A DNA stretch of 44,696 nt from Methanoregula sp. UBA276 (GCA_002508495.1 DANA01000116.1:1-44696); one strand, 5' to 3'. Shown: positions 17,733 through 25,995, counted from the first letter of the stretch. Translations and numbers: made by a program. The notes: generated from the sequence alone by a model not told the origin.

Positions 17733-19316
17733 TTGACCGTGGATCTTCCCCTTCTCTTCTTCCTTGCAATATTTCCGATCCTGGTAATTTTTACCGGGCT
17801 GGTCTTCCTGCACCAGCCGGGTATGCGAATGGCAATAGTAGGCTGGATCCTCACGGTAATCCTTGCCGTCACCATCTTCAGGACCCCGGCGGAAGTTGCA
17901 TTTGCGGCATCCTTTGCAGGTATCCTCTCGTCCTTCGGTATATCCCTGATGGTCCTCTTCACCATCCTCCAGGTGACGATGATGGACCTGACCGGTGCCA
18001 TTACCCGGATTACGGCGTCGATCAAATCCATTGCCGCGGAACGCTACGAGCAGATCATGATGCTGAACGTCGGGTTCGGGTCGTTCCTTGTCTCGATCGG
18101 TGCAACGCCGGTTACGATGCTCCCACCGATCATGCTTGCGCTTGGTTTCTCCCCGCTGACTGCCGTTGCCCTGCCCTGCCTCGGGTATGACCCGCTCACA
18201 TCGTTTTCCCTGCTTGCTGTCCCCATCACCATACCGGCAACTGCTTTCGGGTTCGATGCCCGTGACCTCGGGATCCAGATCGCCTTCTTCCTGCCGGTCA
18301 TCTCCACGGGCCTTGCTCTCGGCATGCTCTGGGTGGCCGATGGTTTTGACGGTATCCGGAAAGGATTTGTTACGGCCATTGTCGCGGGTATGAGCCTTGG
18401 CCTCTTCTCTATTTTCTTCGTTCACATCCTGCCCGGCTCGGCAATCGGGCTTGTCGGGGTCTTCTCGGGTCTTTTGACCATCGCGGTCCTCTTCCTCCTG
18501 CGGACCCTGCGGTGCCGGTGCGTTCCGGCCGTTACGGCCCTGCCCCCCGAACCCCTGCCCCATAATGGTATGCCCCTCTGGCGGGCTGCATTTCCCTGGG
18601 TCCTCCTTGTCGCGTTCGCCATCATAATCAGCATACCGGTTATCCAGGCTCTTCTCTATGACCTGTGTGGCCCGGCCCAGAAGATACCGGTCATAGCCGG
18701 CAAAATCGTTGACTTAAAACTCCTCAACCAGGCATACTTCTGGGTTTTTGTCAGCACAGTCATCTCCGCCCCGCTCCTTGTCCGGAGCAGGGAAGAGACA
18801 AAAGGCATCATCACGCTCTGGCTGAAACGGGCATGGTGCCCGACCCTTGCAACGATGGTCTTCTTTGCGATTGCTTATGTCATGGACTGGTCCGGCCAGT
18901 CGGTGATCGATGGCGTCCTCGCGTTTGCTCCCGGTGCGGATGCTCTCAACATGAACGCCGTCATCGGGTTGTCGCTCGCGCTCTTCTTCGGGGCGACATT
19001 CCCGCTCATCAGCCCCACGCTGGGTATTCTCGGGTCGTTCATCTCCGGTTCGGAGACTTCATCAAACGTGATGTTTTACGGCATCCTGCAAAAATCCACG
19101 GAAGTTCTGCACCTTGACTTCCTGCCGGTTTATGCTGCCCATGCAGTCAGCGGGGGGATCGCATCCGGTGTTGCCATAGCCAAGATCCTCAACGCCGCAG
19201 CGGTCATCGACCAGCTGGGAATCGAGGGGGAGGTCATAAAAAAAGTTGCCCCGGTTGCCGTTGTCCTCACACTCCTGACCGGCATTATGCTGTACCTGGT
19301 GCTTATATTCGGGTAA
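17733..19316 (+). CDS. LctP-family lactate/glycolate permease
   Basis: The 527-residue protein with about 13 membrane segments has the L-lactate permease features FGSFLVSIGATPVTMLPPIM, ALPCLGYDPLTSFSLLAVP, NMNAVIGLSLALFFGATFP and GSFISGSETSSNVMFYG. Family members take up L- or D-lactate and glycolate with protons. TTG 17733 is taken as start: AGGAG at 17723-17727 lies 5 bases before it; GTG 17739 is possible. It is divergent from the SSS symporter. Lactate is not a growth substrate for hydrogenotrophic methanogens, so the true cargo may be another small carboxylate. A hairpin and T-run follow. Confidence 0.9.
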   Translation: MTVDLPLLFFLAIFPILVIFTGLVFLHQPGMRMAIVGWILTVILAVTIFRTPAEVAFAASFAGILSSFGISLMVLFTILQVTMMDLTGAITRITASIKSIAAERYEQIMMLNVGFGSFLVSIGATPVTMLPPIMLALGFSPLTAVALPCLGYDPLTSFSLLAVPITIPATAFGFDARDLGIQIAFFLPVISTGLALGMLWVADGFDGIRKGFVTAIVAGMSLGLFSIFFVHILPGSAIGLVGVFSGLLTIAVLFLLRTLRCRCVPAVTALPPEPLPHNGMPLWRAAFPWVLLVAFAIIISIPVIQALLYDLCGPAQKIPVIAGKIVDLKLLNQAYFWVFVSTVISAPLLVRSREETKGIITLWLKRAWCPTLATMVFFAIAYVMDWSGQSVIDGVLAFAPGADALNMNAVIGLSLALFFGATFPLISPTLGILGSFISGSETSSNVMFYGILQKSTEVLHLDFLPVYAAHAVSGGIASGVAIAKILNAAAVIDQLGIEGEVIKKVAPVAVVLTLLTGIMLYLVLIFG

Positions 19317-19320
19317 TCCT

Positions 19321-19344
19321 GTGCGGGAAGCACCCTTGTTTTTT
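19321..19344 (+). terminator. terminator of the LctP gene
   Basis: GTGC and GCAC form a short stem over GGGAA, followed by CCTTG and a run of six T, immediately after the stop codon. The stem is short, so the T-run probably does most of the work, as in archaeal termination. Confidence 0.5.
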
Positions 19345-19392
19345 CAATGGAACAAAAAAGGGGAGTATGGTAGTTCCGGTTCTGTTTTTGTG

Positions 19393-19483
19393 CTTTGGAG
19401 AAATCATTTGAAGTAATGATGGGGGCAACCTGCCCCCATACCCTCTTTACGATGCTTTCCCCCGCACCCGTTTGGACGGCCTT
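19393..19483 (+). repeat. repeat module 3, copy 1
   Basis: TTTGGAGAAATCATTTGAAG is followed by TAATGATGG and a perfect 8-bp inverted repeat, TGGGGGCA and TGCCCCCA (19420-19438), then TACCCTCTTTACGATGCT and CCCGCACCCGTTTGGACG. The same block, with TGGGGGCA/TGCCCCCA around a different 3-base loop, lies on the minus strand at 37080-37163. A decayed piece is at 20021-20050. Confidence 0.75.
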
Positions 19484-19507
19484 AATCCGGTTCCATAGAG
19501 AAAAAGG

Positions 19508-19545
19508 ATGCTCTGGAAAAAAGGACATGAACCGTTTTAGTTCAC
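19508..19545 (-). repeat. module 4 element, degenerate copy
   Basis: On the minus strand AAACGGTTCATGTCC then TTCCAGAGCATCC matches the two fuller copies at 20200-20240 (plus) and 36637-36680 (minus). Only the right arm of the ATGAACG/CGTTCAT palindrome is recognisable here. Confidence 0.5.
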
Positions 19546-19689
19546 ACCCAAAGTATGAAAATGCCCTTGAAATTATGAGCATCCCCACCCCCTTCGGGGG
19601 TCGCTCGGGCGCCTCGTCGGGCCCTCGCTGGGCAGATCAGTTGATTCGCGTTCACGTCTTAACGCATGGTTCGGGGCATTTTCTTGGGA
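19546..19689. other. non-coding stretch between repeat modules
   Basis: No gene or repeat is clearly visible. It contains CCACCCCCTTCGGGGGTCG, a short GC-rich hairpin (CCCCC/GGGGG around TTC) of the same style as the repeat modules. This may be a further decayed copy. Confidence 0.35.
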
Positions 19690-19982
19690 AACCTTGATAA
19701 GTAATGATGTGAGTAAACTGCCGCCACCCCCGCGGCGGCCTCAATTTCAGTTTTATAAAAAAAATGTCGGAGTGTCCCGAACCGGTAATACGGAGGCATC
19801 GCAAGCACCCCCGCCCCCTTGGGGGCAGGGTTGGCGAGAAGGGTGGTACCATTTTTCTGGAATGATGGTTTCCCATGAAAAACACGAAATGCACGGATGA
19901 TGAATGCTGATTCCTCCATACTCCCATTGTGATGAACGGCCGCCGCCCCGGAGGACGCCCCGCGGCGGCTTCAATTCGGTTT
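19690..19982 (-). repeat. composite GC-rich repeat, copy B (modules 1 and 2 plus second hairpin)
   Basis: Read on the minus strand it follows copy A nearly base for base: ACCGAATTGAAGCCGCCGCG, the GC hairpin, GTTCATCACAAT, GAATCAGC, GCATTTCGTGTTTTTCATGG, then AGAAAAATGGTACC, CCCTGCCCCCAAGGGGG, GCTTGCGATGCCTCCGTATT. It continues into ACTGAAATTGAGGCCGCCGC and GGCGGCAG, a second start of a module-1-like hairpin, and ends near CATCATTACTTATCAAGG. The array therefore looks tandem. Confidence 0.8.
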
Positions 19983-20020
19983 TAGGATTACTCTTTAAAA
20001 AAACACGAAAATGATATAAA

Positions 20021-20050
20021 GGCGGGGACAAACTACCCTCATACACCCAG
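20021..20050 (-). repeat. decayed fragment of module 3
   Basis: On the minus strand CTGGGTGTATGAGGGTAGTT then TGTCCCCGCC aligns with GTGGGTATGGGGGCAGTTTG at 37106-37125 (plus strand). Its inverted repeat has lost perfect pairing. Confidence 0.5.
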
Positions 20051-20199
20051 TTGTTATGACCGGCGGCCGACAAAAAAGCACGCCTTTTCTACGGCTTTCA
20101 TCACAATTTCTCCTAAACCGGTAATAGCCCCGCCGTGCCTCACGAGGGACTCTGATACGGGGAGCACTCATCTCTATTCATACGATAAGCGGTTTTCAT
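20051..20199. other. intergenic stretch, nothing recognised
   Basis: Non-coding sequence between the repeat cluster and the module 4 element. I see no gene, hairpin of note or promoter that can be assigned. Confidence 0.4.
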
Positions 20200-20240
20200 C
20201 CTTTGGAATGAACGTCCGTTCATGTGTGTTTCTCCAGAAC
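20200..20240 (+). repeat. module 4 element with ATGAACG palindrome, copy 1
   Basis: ATGAACG-TC-CGTTCAT (20208-20223) is a 7-bp inverted repeat, preceded by TTTGGA and followed by GTGTGTTTCTCCAGAACAA. The minus-strand sequence at 36637-36680 matches both the palindrome and the flanks (TTTGGT, GTGCGCCTCTCCAGAGCAA). Confidence 0.65.
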
Positions 20241-20257
20241 AAATTATCCTTCCCGTT

Positions 20258-20926
20258 TCACGCTTTTATGGCAATGTTCTCGAACCGTACCGTGAGGTCC
20301 GGGCTCTCCAGAGTGGAGGGGAGTGAGCAGGTGACCATGGAGTCACGGGCGGTATGACCGCCGGCAGGCAGCGTACCGAGATACACCGTGTTCCAGCAGA
20401 TCATTCTGCCGTCAAGATAGAAGTTGGCAGAAACCGTCACCTCGCGTGCGCCGCCGCTCCCGACATTGAATGCCTCCGTGTGCACCAGGAGCCGGACCGG
20501 GTTGGTTGTTGTACTGCCCCGCTCTTCCGGGTATGCCCAGTACCCGTCCACATGAACCTGCGGGATGCCGGAAGGGATGGCCGGCTTTATGGTCGGTGTC
20601 ACGGTGACCGGCAGGGCAGCGGGAGCTTCGTTGAGCTGGACCGGGAGCGTGACGGTGCTTCCCGCGGTGACCGTGACTGGCACAGACCTTGGAGTATACC
20701 CGGTGAGACGGACCTCAACATAGTGATCGCCCGCTATGACCGAAGAGATGCTGACCGGTGTTGTACCGCGGAATTCATTGTCCAGGTAGACCTCCGCACC
20801 GGATGGCGATGAGGTGACCTGGATGCTGCCGGTCTCCGGCACCGGTGTGGGTGCGGTACAGCCGGCAAAAAGGATAGCAAGGATGACAATAATGATGGTT
20901 ACGGGCAGGAATGGTTTCTGGATCAT
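20258..20926 (-). CDS. PEGA-domain lipoprotein
   Basis: ATG 20926 opens a lipoprotein signal: a hydrophobic stretch TIIIVILAILFAGC with the lipobox FAGC, so Cys 22 is the likely lipid attachment site. One PEGA domain follows (VTSSPSGAEVYLDNEFRG to GYTPRSVPV, about residues 35-95), then a Pro/Thr linker, then a beta-rich domain with VRLLVHTEAFNVGSGGAREV and TVRFENIAIKA, like the FxLyD or DUF3426-type domains for exported proteins. It gives 222 residues. A longer upstream frame to 21016 has no signal and is not used. The function is unknown; it is anchored outside the membrane. Confidence 0.85.
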   Translation of the reverse strand: MIQKPFLPVTIIIVILAILFAGCTAPTPVPETGSIQVTSSPSGAEVYLDNEFRGTTPVSISSVIAGDHYVEVRLTGYTPRSVPVTVTAGSTVTLPVQLNEAPAALPVTVTPTIKPAIPSGIPQVHVDGYWAYPEERGSTTTNPVRLLVHTEAFNVGSGGAREVTVSANFYLDGRMICWNTVYLGTLPAGGHTARDSMVTCSLPSTLESPDLTVRFENIAIKA

Positions 20927-21128
20927 AGATGATATTCTTGTAGTGGGGCCGGGGGTCAAATCCTTTGTGCCATACTCCACGGCCGGACCCTGCTGGTTAT
21001 TTCCCAACTCTGGCAATCTGGTTGCCGGGTTTTTTCTTTGTCAGCAGTGGCTTTCAGGTACGGATTCATGGGCCCCTCGGCATTTTCGTTTACCGAAGTG
21101 CTTCCTGCCACAATAACGGGAGGGGAAA

Positions 21129-21464
21129 TTACCGCTCGTTCTCGTACAATTCCGGCAGGAATTTTACAATCCGCTCGTGATCCAGCAAAAAAGATTTTTC
21201 GTACCGGCTGCATATCTCCTGAACATAGAAGACGGCAAATTCTTCCGGTACCGGCATGAACCGGTCTTCTTCTCCAGAAACCACAGACCATTCATGGACC
21301 AGGTACCGGAATTCCCTGCCGGAAAGGGCCAGAACATAGAGATCTATGCCGTGACCAACCAGAATATTGTCATCAGTTTTGTGCCGTGGGGAAAGGATGA
21401 GCGGCACGCTTCCTTTCAGGATGAGCGGGGGATTTCCGGAATCCGGTATTTCGGGAGACGGCAT
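21129..21464 (-). CDS. hypothetical protein, 111 aa
   Basis: I do not recognise this protein. It is rich in aromatic and acidic residues (YVLALSGREFRYLVHEWSVV, EEFAVFYVQEICSRYEKSF) and predicted soluble. It lies 62 bases downstream of the shikimate-kinase-like gene. The AT-rich stretch at 21490-21530 could hold a separate promoter. An overlapping plus-strand frame (21177-21530) is less convincing because it begins without a ribosome site and runs against the surrounding gene direction. Confidence 0.5.
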   Translation of the reverse strand: MPSPEIPDSGNPPLILKGSVPLILSPRHKTDDNILVGHGIDLYVLALSGREFRYLVHEWSVVSGEEDRFMPVPEEFAVFYVQEICSRYEKSFLLDHERIVKFLPELYENER

Positions 21465-21526
21465 CGTATCATCTGCCTATCACATCCAACCCGATATTTT
21501 ATTGCTAAAAATATAAAACTATTTTC

Positions 21527-22060
21527 TTAGGATTTTCCCGGTTTGTTTCCGGATTTTCTCATCGGCGTTCTGGTCAGTTTGATAATCCTGCTGACAACGT
21601 TTTCGGTGGTTTTTCCGGAAACGTCAATGGTGCAATCAGCGTATGTCTGGTACAGGGGGATCCTCTCGTCATACATTTCCCGGAGCCCCTGGCCGGCGTT
21701 GAGGACGATCCCCCGGTTCGTGATATTTTTAAGCCGTTCTGCCATCCCGTCAAATGGAATGAACAGGTAGACCATAGTACCAATGTTCCGGAGGTGTTTC
21801 ATCGCCGTTTTGCTGTATACTACGCTTCCCCCCGTTGCAATCACGGCCCGGTGCGGGTGAAGGGAAAGGATGGTCCGCTCTTCAATTTCCAAGAACATAC
21901 GCGGGCCGTCCTGGTCAATGATCTCCTGCAGGAGCCTGCCGGTTTCCTCCTGGATTTGGATATCGGTATCGATGAACCTCCTGCCAAGAGCTTTTGCCAA
22001 CAGGATGCCGGCAGTGCTCTTGCCGGAGCCCGGCATGCCGATGAGGACGATGTTTTTCAT
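21527..22060 (-). CDS. shikimate-kinase-like P-loop kinase
   Basis: The 177-residue protein resembles bacterial AroK: Walker A GMPGSGKST (8-16), substrate-side DTD (31-33), ATGGSVV (75-81), and RIPLYQTYAD near 134. However, the arginine of the FRxxE motif that holds shikimate in AroK is Leu57 here (MFLEIEE). A distinct family of such AroK-like proteins occurs in anaerobic bacteria, and archaea generally use an unrelated GHMP-type shikimate kinase. So this protein may have been gained from bacteria and may act on another hydroxyl substrate. It does not sit with other aromatic genes here. Confidence 0.75.
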   Translation of the reverse strand: MKNIVLIGMPGSGKSTAGILLAKALGRRFIDTDIQIQEETGRLLQEIIDQDGPRMFLEIEERTILSLHPHRAVIATGGSVVYSKTAMKHLRNIGTMVYLFIPFDGMAERLKNITNRGIVLNAGQGLREMYDERIPLYQTYADCTIDVSGKTTENVVSRIIKLTRTPMRKSGNKPGKS

Positions 22061-22264
22061 GAGGGATCTCTCCTGTACCGTAATCGTTCACCGGATGTAA
22101 TAATTACCCGTGTTCCCGGGGTCTTATCTCGTAATTCCGCGTTCATAGGGTCAGCTTTCGTCCGGCCCGTCGTCACCAGATTCGCGCTTGCGTATCGTCA
22201 GTTTTCTTTTCCTGAAAAAAAGGCAAATGATGGAAGAAAAAGGTGAAAAATTAGGGTCTGTGGA

Positions 22265-22768
22265 TTATTTCCCGCCCGCCGAGCCCCTGGTCCCGCGGAG
22301 GATCCCGACCGTCCCGGTCCGGACAAACTCCTTGATGCCGTACTGGCGCAGGAGGGTCTCCATGGCATCGATCTTCTCGGTGTCGCCGATGACCTGGAGG
22401 ATGAGCGACCGGGGGCTGACATCAACGATCGCTGCCCGGAAGATCTCTGCAATCTGCATGATCTCGGCACGCGATGTGCCCAGTTCGGCAGTAACCTTGA
22501 TGAGCGCCAGCTCCCGTTCAACGCGGGGGCTGTCGGTCAGGTCCGAGACCTTGATGACATCGATGAGCTTGTTGAGCTGTTTTGTGATCTGCTCGACTTT
22601 GTCATCGTCAGCAATTGCAACAATCGTGATCCGGCTCATGCCCGGCTCTTCGCAGGGGCCAACGGCAAGACTCTCGATGTTGAACCCCCGGCGGGAGAAG
22701 AGCCCTGAGACCCGGGAGAGGACACCGGCCTTGTTCTCGACCAGGATGGAGAGCGTGTGCGGCTTCAT
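22265..22768 (-). CDS. ilvN: acetolactate synthase small (regulatory) subunit
   Basis: The 167-residue protein starts with an ACT domain (TLSILVENKAGVLSRVSGLF, GFNIESLAVGP) that binds valine for feedback control, and has the ALS small-subunit C-terminal domain (VDVSPRSLILQVIGDTEKI). It activates and confers feedback on the large subunit. Its ATG overlaps the stop of the large subunit gene by 4 bases (22765-22768), so it is the third gene of the leuA/cimA-ilvB-ilvN operon. The symbol ilvH is used in some genomes for the same family. Confidence 0.95.
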   Translation of the reverse strand: MKPHTLSILVENKAGVLSRVSGLFSRRGFNIESLAVGPCEEPGMSRITIVAIADDDKVEQITKQLNKLIDVIKVSDLTDSPRVERELALIKVTAELGTSRAEIMQIAEIFRAAIVDVSPRSLILQVIGDTEKIDAMETLLRQYGIKEFVRTGTVGILRGTRGSAGGK

Positions 22769-24438
22769 CGCGGGTGCCCCCCGATCATCTCGTTGATTGC
22801 AGCACCGGCCGGCACCATCGGGAAGACATTCTCCTCCCGCTCGACCCGGAAATCGATGACAAAGGGCCCGTCACAGTCAAGCGATGCCTGCAGGGCTGAT
22901 TTCACATCATCCGGTGATTCAACTTTCATGCCTTCGATGCCGTACGCGTTGGCGATCTTCACGAACTCGACCGGCGGGAGTTCCGTGTAGGAGTACCGGC
23001 GGTCGTAGAAGAGTTCCTGCCACTGCCGGACCATGCCGAGATACTGGTTGTTCAGGATCGCGATCTTGACCGGGATCTTCTCGGCAGCGATGGTACCGAA
23101 CTCCTGGATATTCATCTGGATACTCCCGTCACCGGCAACATCGAAGACCGGAAGATCCGGCCGCGCGAAATGAGCACCCATCGCTGCCGGCAGGCCATAG
23201 CCCATCGTCCCAAGCCCGCCGCTCGTGATCCATGTACGGGGGTTTTTAAAGCAGAAGTGCTGGGCAGACCACATCTGGTTCTGCCCCACCTCCGAGACGA
23301 TGATGGCGTCGCCCTGCAAAAGGTCGCTCATCTGCCGGATGATGTACTGCGGGTGGAGCCGGCCGTCATCCGGGCACTGGAGCGGGTGGTGCTGCCGCCA
23401 GTGCCGGATCTTTTTGATCCAGGCATCATGACCCGGGCTCTTCTTCATGCAGGTGATCATGTCCGCGAGCACGGCTTTTGTGTCCCCGACAATCGGGACA
23501 TCGACCCGCTTGTTCTTGCCGATCTCGGCCGGGTCAACGTCGATGTGGATGATCTTTGCGTTTGCCGCAAAGGTCTCGGTCTTGCCGGTGACCCGGTCAT
23601 CGAAGCGGACCCCGATTGCGAGGAGAAGGTCGCATTCGGTGATGGCAAAGTTTGCATATTCCGTTCCATGCATCCCGAGCATGCCGAGGTTCAGCGGATG
23701 GTCGCCGGGTATCGCGCCAAGCCCCATCAGGGTCGTTGTCACCGGGATGCCGAGTTCGGTTGCGATACGGACCAGCTCTGCTGAGGCATTGGAGAGGATG
23801 ACCCCGCCACCGGCATAGATGACCGGGCGCTCCGCTTCTGCTATGAGCTGGAGGGATTTCTGGATCTGCCGCTTGTGCCCGTGGTAGGTCGGGTTATAAC
23901 CCCGGAGTTCGACTTTCTCCGGTACCGGGACATCCTTGACCGAGGTCGTGCTCACATCCTTGGGAATATCGACAAGGACCGGCCCGGGCCGGCCGGTACC
24001 GGCGATGTAGAATGCCTCCTGGATTGTCCGGCTTAAGTCGGCAGTCTTTTTGACCAGGTAGTTATGCTTGGTTATCGGAAGCGTGATTCCGGTGATATCG
24101 GATTCCTGGAACGCGTCGTTGCCGAGCAAATTGGTCGGTACCTGCCCGGTCAGGGCGACTAACGGGATAGAATCCATGTACGCGGTTGCAATACCGGTAA
24201 CAAGGTTGCATGCGCCAGGGCCGCTCGTTGCGAGGCATACGCCGACACGACCGCTCGCTCGCGCATAGCCATCGGCAGCATGCGCGGCAGCCTGTTCGTG
24301 CCGTACGAGAATGTGCCGAAGTGACGAGTCATAGAGTTCATCATAGATCGGCAGCACTACACCGCCCGGGTACCCGAAGATGATCTCGGTCCCTTCGCGC
24401 TGCAGTGATTCAACGAGGATTTTTGCCCCGGTCTTCAT
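22765..24438 (-). CDS. ilvB: acetolactate synthase large (catalytic) subunit
   Basis: ThDP-dependent synthase that condenses pyruvate with pyruvate or 2-oxobutyrate, the first shared step of valine/leucine and isoleucine synthesis. Visible motifs: the catalytic Glu in LVRHEQAAAHAADGYARASG (about residue 47), GPGACNLVTGIATAYMDSIP, the FAD-binding middle domain, and the ThDP motif GDGSIQMNIQEF to NN (about 440-470). The 557-residue length is normal. Start and stop overlap neighbouring genes by 4 bases each (24435-24438 and 22765-22768), showing tight translational coupling. Confidence 0.97.
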   Translation of the reverse strand: MKTGAKILVESLQREGTEIIFGYPGGVVLPIYDELYDSSLRHILVRHEQAAAHAADGYARASGRVGVCLATSGPGACNLVTGIATAYMDSIPLVALTGQVPTNLLGNDAFQESDITGITLPITKHNYLVKKTADLSRTIQEAFYIAGTGRPGPVLVDIPKDVSTTSVKDVPVPEKVELRGYNPTYHGHKRQIQKSLQLIAEAERPVIYAGGGVILSNASAELVRIATELGIPVTTTLMGLGAIPGDHPLNLGMLGMHGTEYANFAITECDLLLAIGVRFDDRVTGKTETFAANAKIIHIDVDPAEIGKNKRVDVPIVGDTKAVLADMITCMKKSPGHDAWIKKIRHWRQHHPLQCPDDGRLHPQYIIRQMSDLLQGDAIIVSEVGQNQMWSAQHFCFKNPRTWITSGGLGTMGYGLPAAMGAHFARPDLPVFDVAGDGSIQMNIQEFGTIAAEKIPVKIAILNNQYLGMVRQWQELFYDRRYSYTELPPVEFVKIANAYGIEGMKVESPDDVKSALQASLDCDGPFVIDFRVEREENVFPMVPAGAAINEMIGGHPR

Positions 24439-25925
24439 GTTCTTTCCTCAAGTAGTCTGTTCATGCCGGCGATCATCGCCTCGACACTTGCCATAATGAT
24501 GTCGGTGCGCGCGCCGCGTGAAGTAATTATCTTCCCGTCTTTACTTAATCTTACTGTAACTTCGACCAGCGCGTCGGTGCCGCCCCGGATCGCGTCGACA
24601 TGGTACTCTTCGAGCCGGATGTCAGCAACATCTGCAACGCATTTGCGAAGGACTGCCATTGCCGCATCAACCGGGCCGTCCCCGGTTGCCGCACCAGTCA
24701 TCTCCACGCCATTAACTTCGAGCGTGACCGAGGCCGTCGGGATCATGTGGCTGCCGGAGGTTGCCGTGAACTGGCGCATCTTGATCAAGGGTTTGCACTT
24801 GATCGCAAGGACTGCATCGGCAACTGCCATGAGGTCGGTATCGGTGATGCGTTTGCCCTCGTCCCCCATCGTTTTGATTCGTTTGACGATCTCGTTGAGC
24901 TGGACCTCTTCAACATGGTAGTGCATCTCGGTAAGGGCGGCTTCGACCGATGCGGATCCGGAATGTTTCCCGAGCACGATCCGCCGTTTTCTCCCTACCA
25001 TCTCCGGCGAGATGGATTCGTAGGTCGCCGGTTCCCGCATCACGCCGTGGGCATGGATCCCGCTCTCGTGCGTGAAGGCCATCTCGCCCACAACCGCCTT
25101 GTTGATGGGGAGCGGAACGCCAGTGTGACGCGATACCAGGGTTGCAAGGTGGAAGATCTCCTCTTTTTTGATCCGGGTACGGTACCCGTAGAGGATTTCC
25201 AGGGCCATCACCACCTCTTCAAACGGTGTGTTGCCGGCCCGTTCCCCCAGACCATTGACGGTCACGTGGGCACAGGAAGCCCCGGCTTTGAGGGCAGCCA
25301 TGGTGCTTGCCAGTGCAAACCCGAGGTCGTCATGGCAGTGAATGGAGAGGGGCGCGATTTTTGCAAGCGGCGGGATATACGCTGCTGCCTTCTCCGGTGT
25401 CAGGAGCCCCACGGTGTCGCAGAAACAGAGCCGGTCAGCGCCGCGCTTCACCCCTTCACAAAAGAGTTCCCGCAGGAACTGCTGGTCGGCACGGCTCGCG
25501 TCTTCACCGGAGAGTTCGACTATGAGCCCCCGGCTCTTCGCGTACTCGACCGCGTCATATGCCATTGCGGCAACCTGTTCCCGCGATTTGCGGAGTTTCT
25601 TTGCAATGTGCAGGTCGCTTACCGGTATAACGAGATGGACGGAATCTGCCCCCAGGTCTGCGGCGTAATCGATGTCACCCCGTAGTGCCCTGACATAGGT
25701 GCAGATCTCGGCACCGAGCCCGGCATCTGCGATACAGCGGATAGCCTCGCGTTCACCAACAGACGCAGCAGCGGACCCGGCCTCGATGACATCGACACCT
25801 ACGGCCGCAAGTTTTGCCGCAATTTCAAGTTTCTGTTCAGGGTTTAACGATACGCCCGGAGTCTGTTCCCCGTCCCGTAACGTTGTATCTAAAAATCGCA
25901 GGTTATTGACAAATAAAGCACTCAC
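24435..25925 (-). CDS. 2-isopropylmalate synthase or (R)-citramalate synthase
   Basis: Acyl-transferring HMGL-like enzyme. Motifs RFLDTTLRDGEQTPG (N-terminus), metal-binding HCHDDLGFALAST, and VNGLGERAGNTPFEEV are those of the LeuA/CimA family, and a C-terminal LeuA allosteric domain is present (about residues 365-490; SGSHMIPTASV). The 496-residue length fits either LeuA (acetyl-CoA plus 2-oxoisovalerate) or CimA (acetyl-CoA plus pyruvate, giving 2-oxobutyrate for isoleucine). Position directly before ilvBN suits either. GTG 25925 is the start; it has only weak GGTG upstream. A TATA box and a palindrome lie just upstream. Confidence 0.9.
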   Translation of the reverse strand: MSALFVNNLRFLDTTLRDGEQTPGVSLNPEQKLEIAAKLAAVGVDVIEAGSAAASVGEREAIRCIADAGLGAEICTYVRALRGDIDYAADLGADSVHLVIPVSDLHIAKKLRKSREQVAAMAYDAVEYAKSRGLIVELSGEDASRADQQFLRELFCEGVKRGADRLCFCDTVGLLTPEKAAAYIPPLAKIAPLSIHCHDDLGFALASTMAALKAGASCAHVTVNGLGERAGNTPFEEVVMALEILYGYRTRIKKEEIFHLATLVSRHTGVPLPINKAVVGEMAFTHESGIHAHGVMREPATYESISPEMVGRKRRIVLGKHSGSASVEAALTEMHYHVEEVQLNEIVKRIKTMGDEGKRITDTDLMAVADAVLAIKCKPLIKMRQFTATSGSHMIPTASVTLEVNGVEMTGAATGDGPVDAAMAVLRKCVADVADIRLEEYHVDAIRGGTDALVEVTVRLSKDGKIITSRGARTDIIMASVEAMIAGMNRLLEERT

Positions 25926-25960
25926 TCATGGAATACACCATGGAATACCGTTGGGAAAGA

Positions 25961-25973
25961 GAATATAAAAAAT
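25961..25973 (-). promoter_or_regulatory. TATA box of the leuA/cimA-ilvBN operon
   Basis: On the minus strand TTTTTTATATTC lies about 40 bases before the GTG start, which would give a short leader of roughly 15 bases. The sequence around it, GAATATTTTTTATATTC, is itself nearly palindromic. Confidence 0.55.
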
Positions 25974-25981
25974 ATTCCTGC

Positions 25982-25995
25982 ACCACATGTGTGGT
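25982..25995. promoter_or_regulatory. palindromic operator candidate ACCACA-TG-TGTGGT
   Basis: A perfect 6-bp inverted repeat with a 2-base centre lies 8 bases upstream of the TATA box of the branched-chain operon, where archaeal activators or TFB-contacting regulators bind. No regulator gene is adjacent. Confidence 0.5.

Noticed and set aside
19653..20073. Open reading frames through repeat copy B
   Set aside because: They follow the non-coding repeat, lack ribosome sites and differ in frame from the other copies.
25902..25928. Eight-codon frame before leuA/cimA as an attenuator leader peptide
   Set aside because: It has no run of Leu, Ile or Val codons and archaea lack this attenuation mode; it overlaps the gene start by chance.
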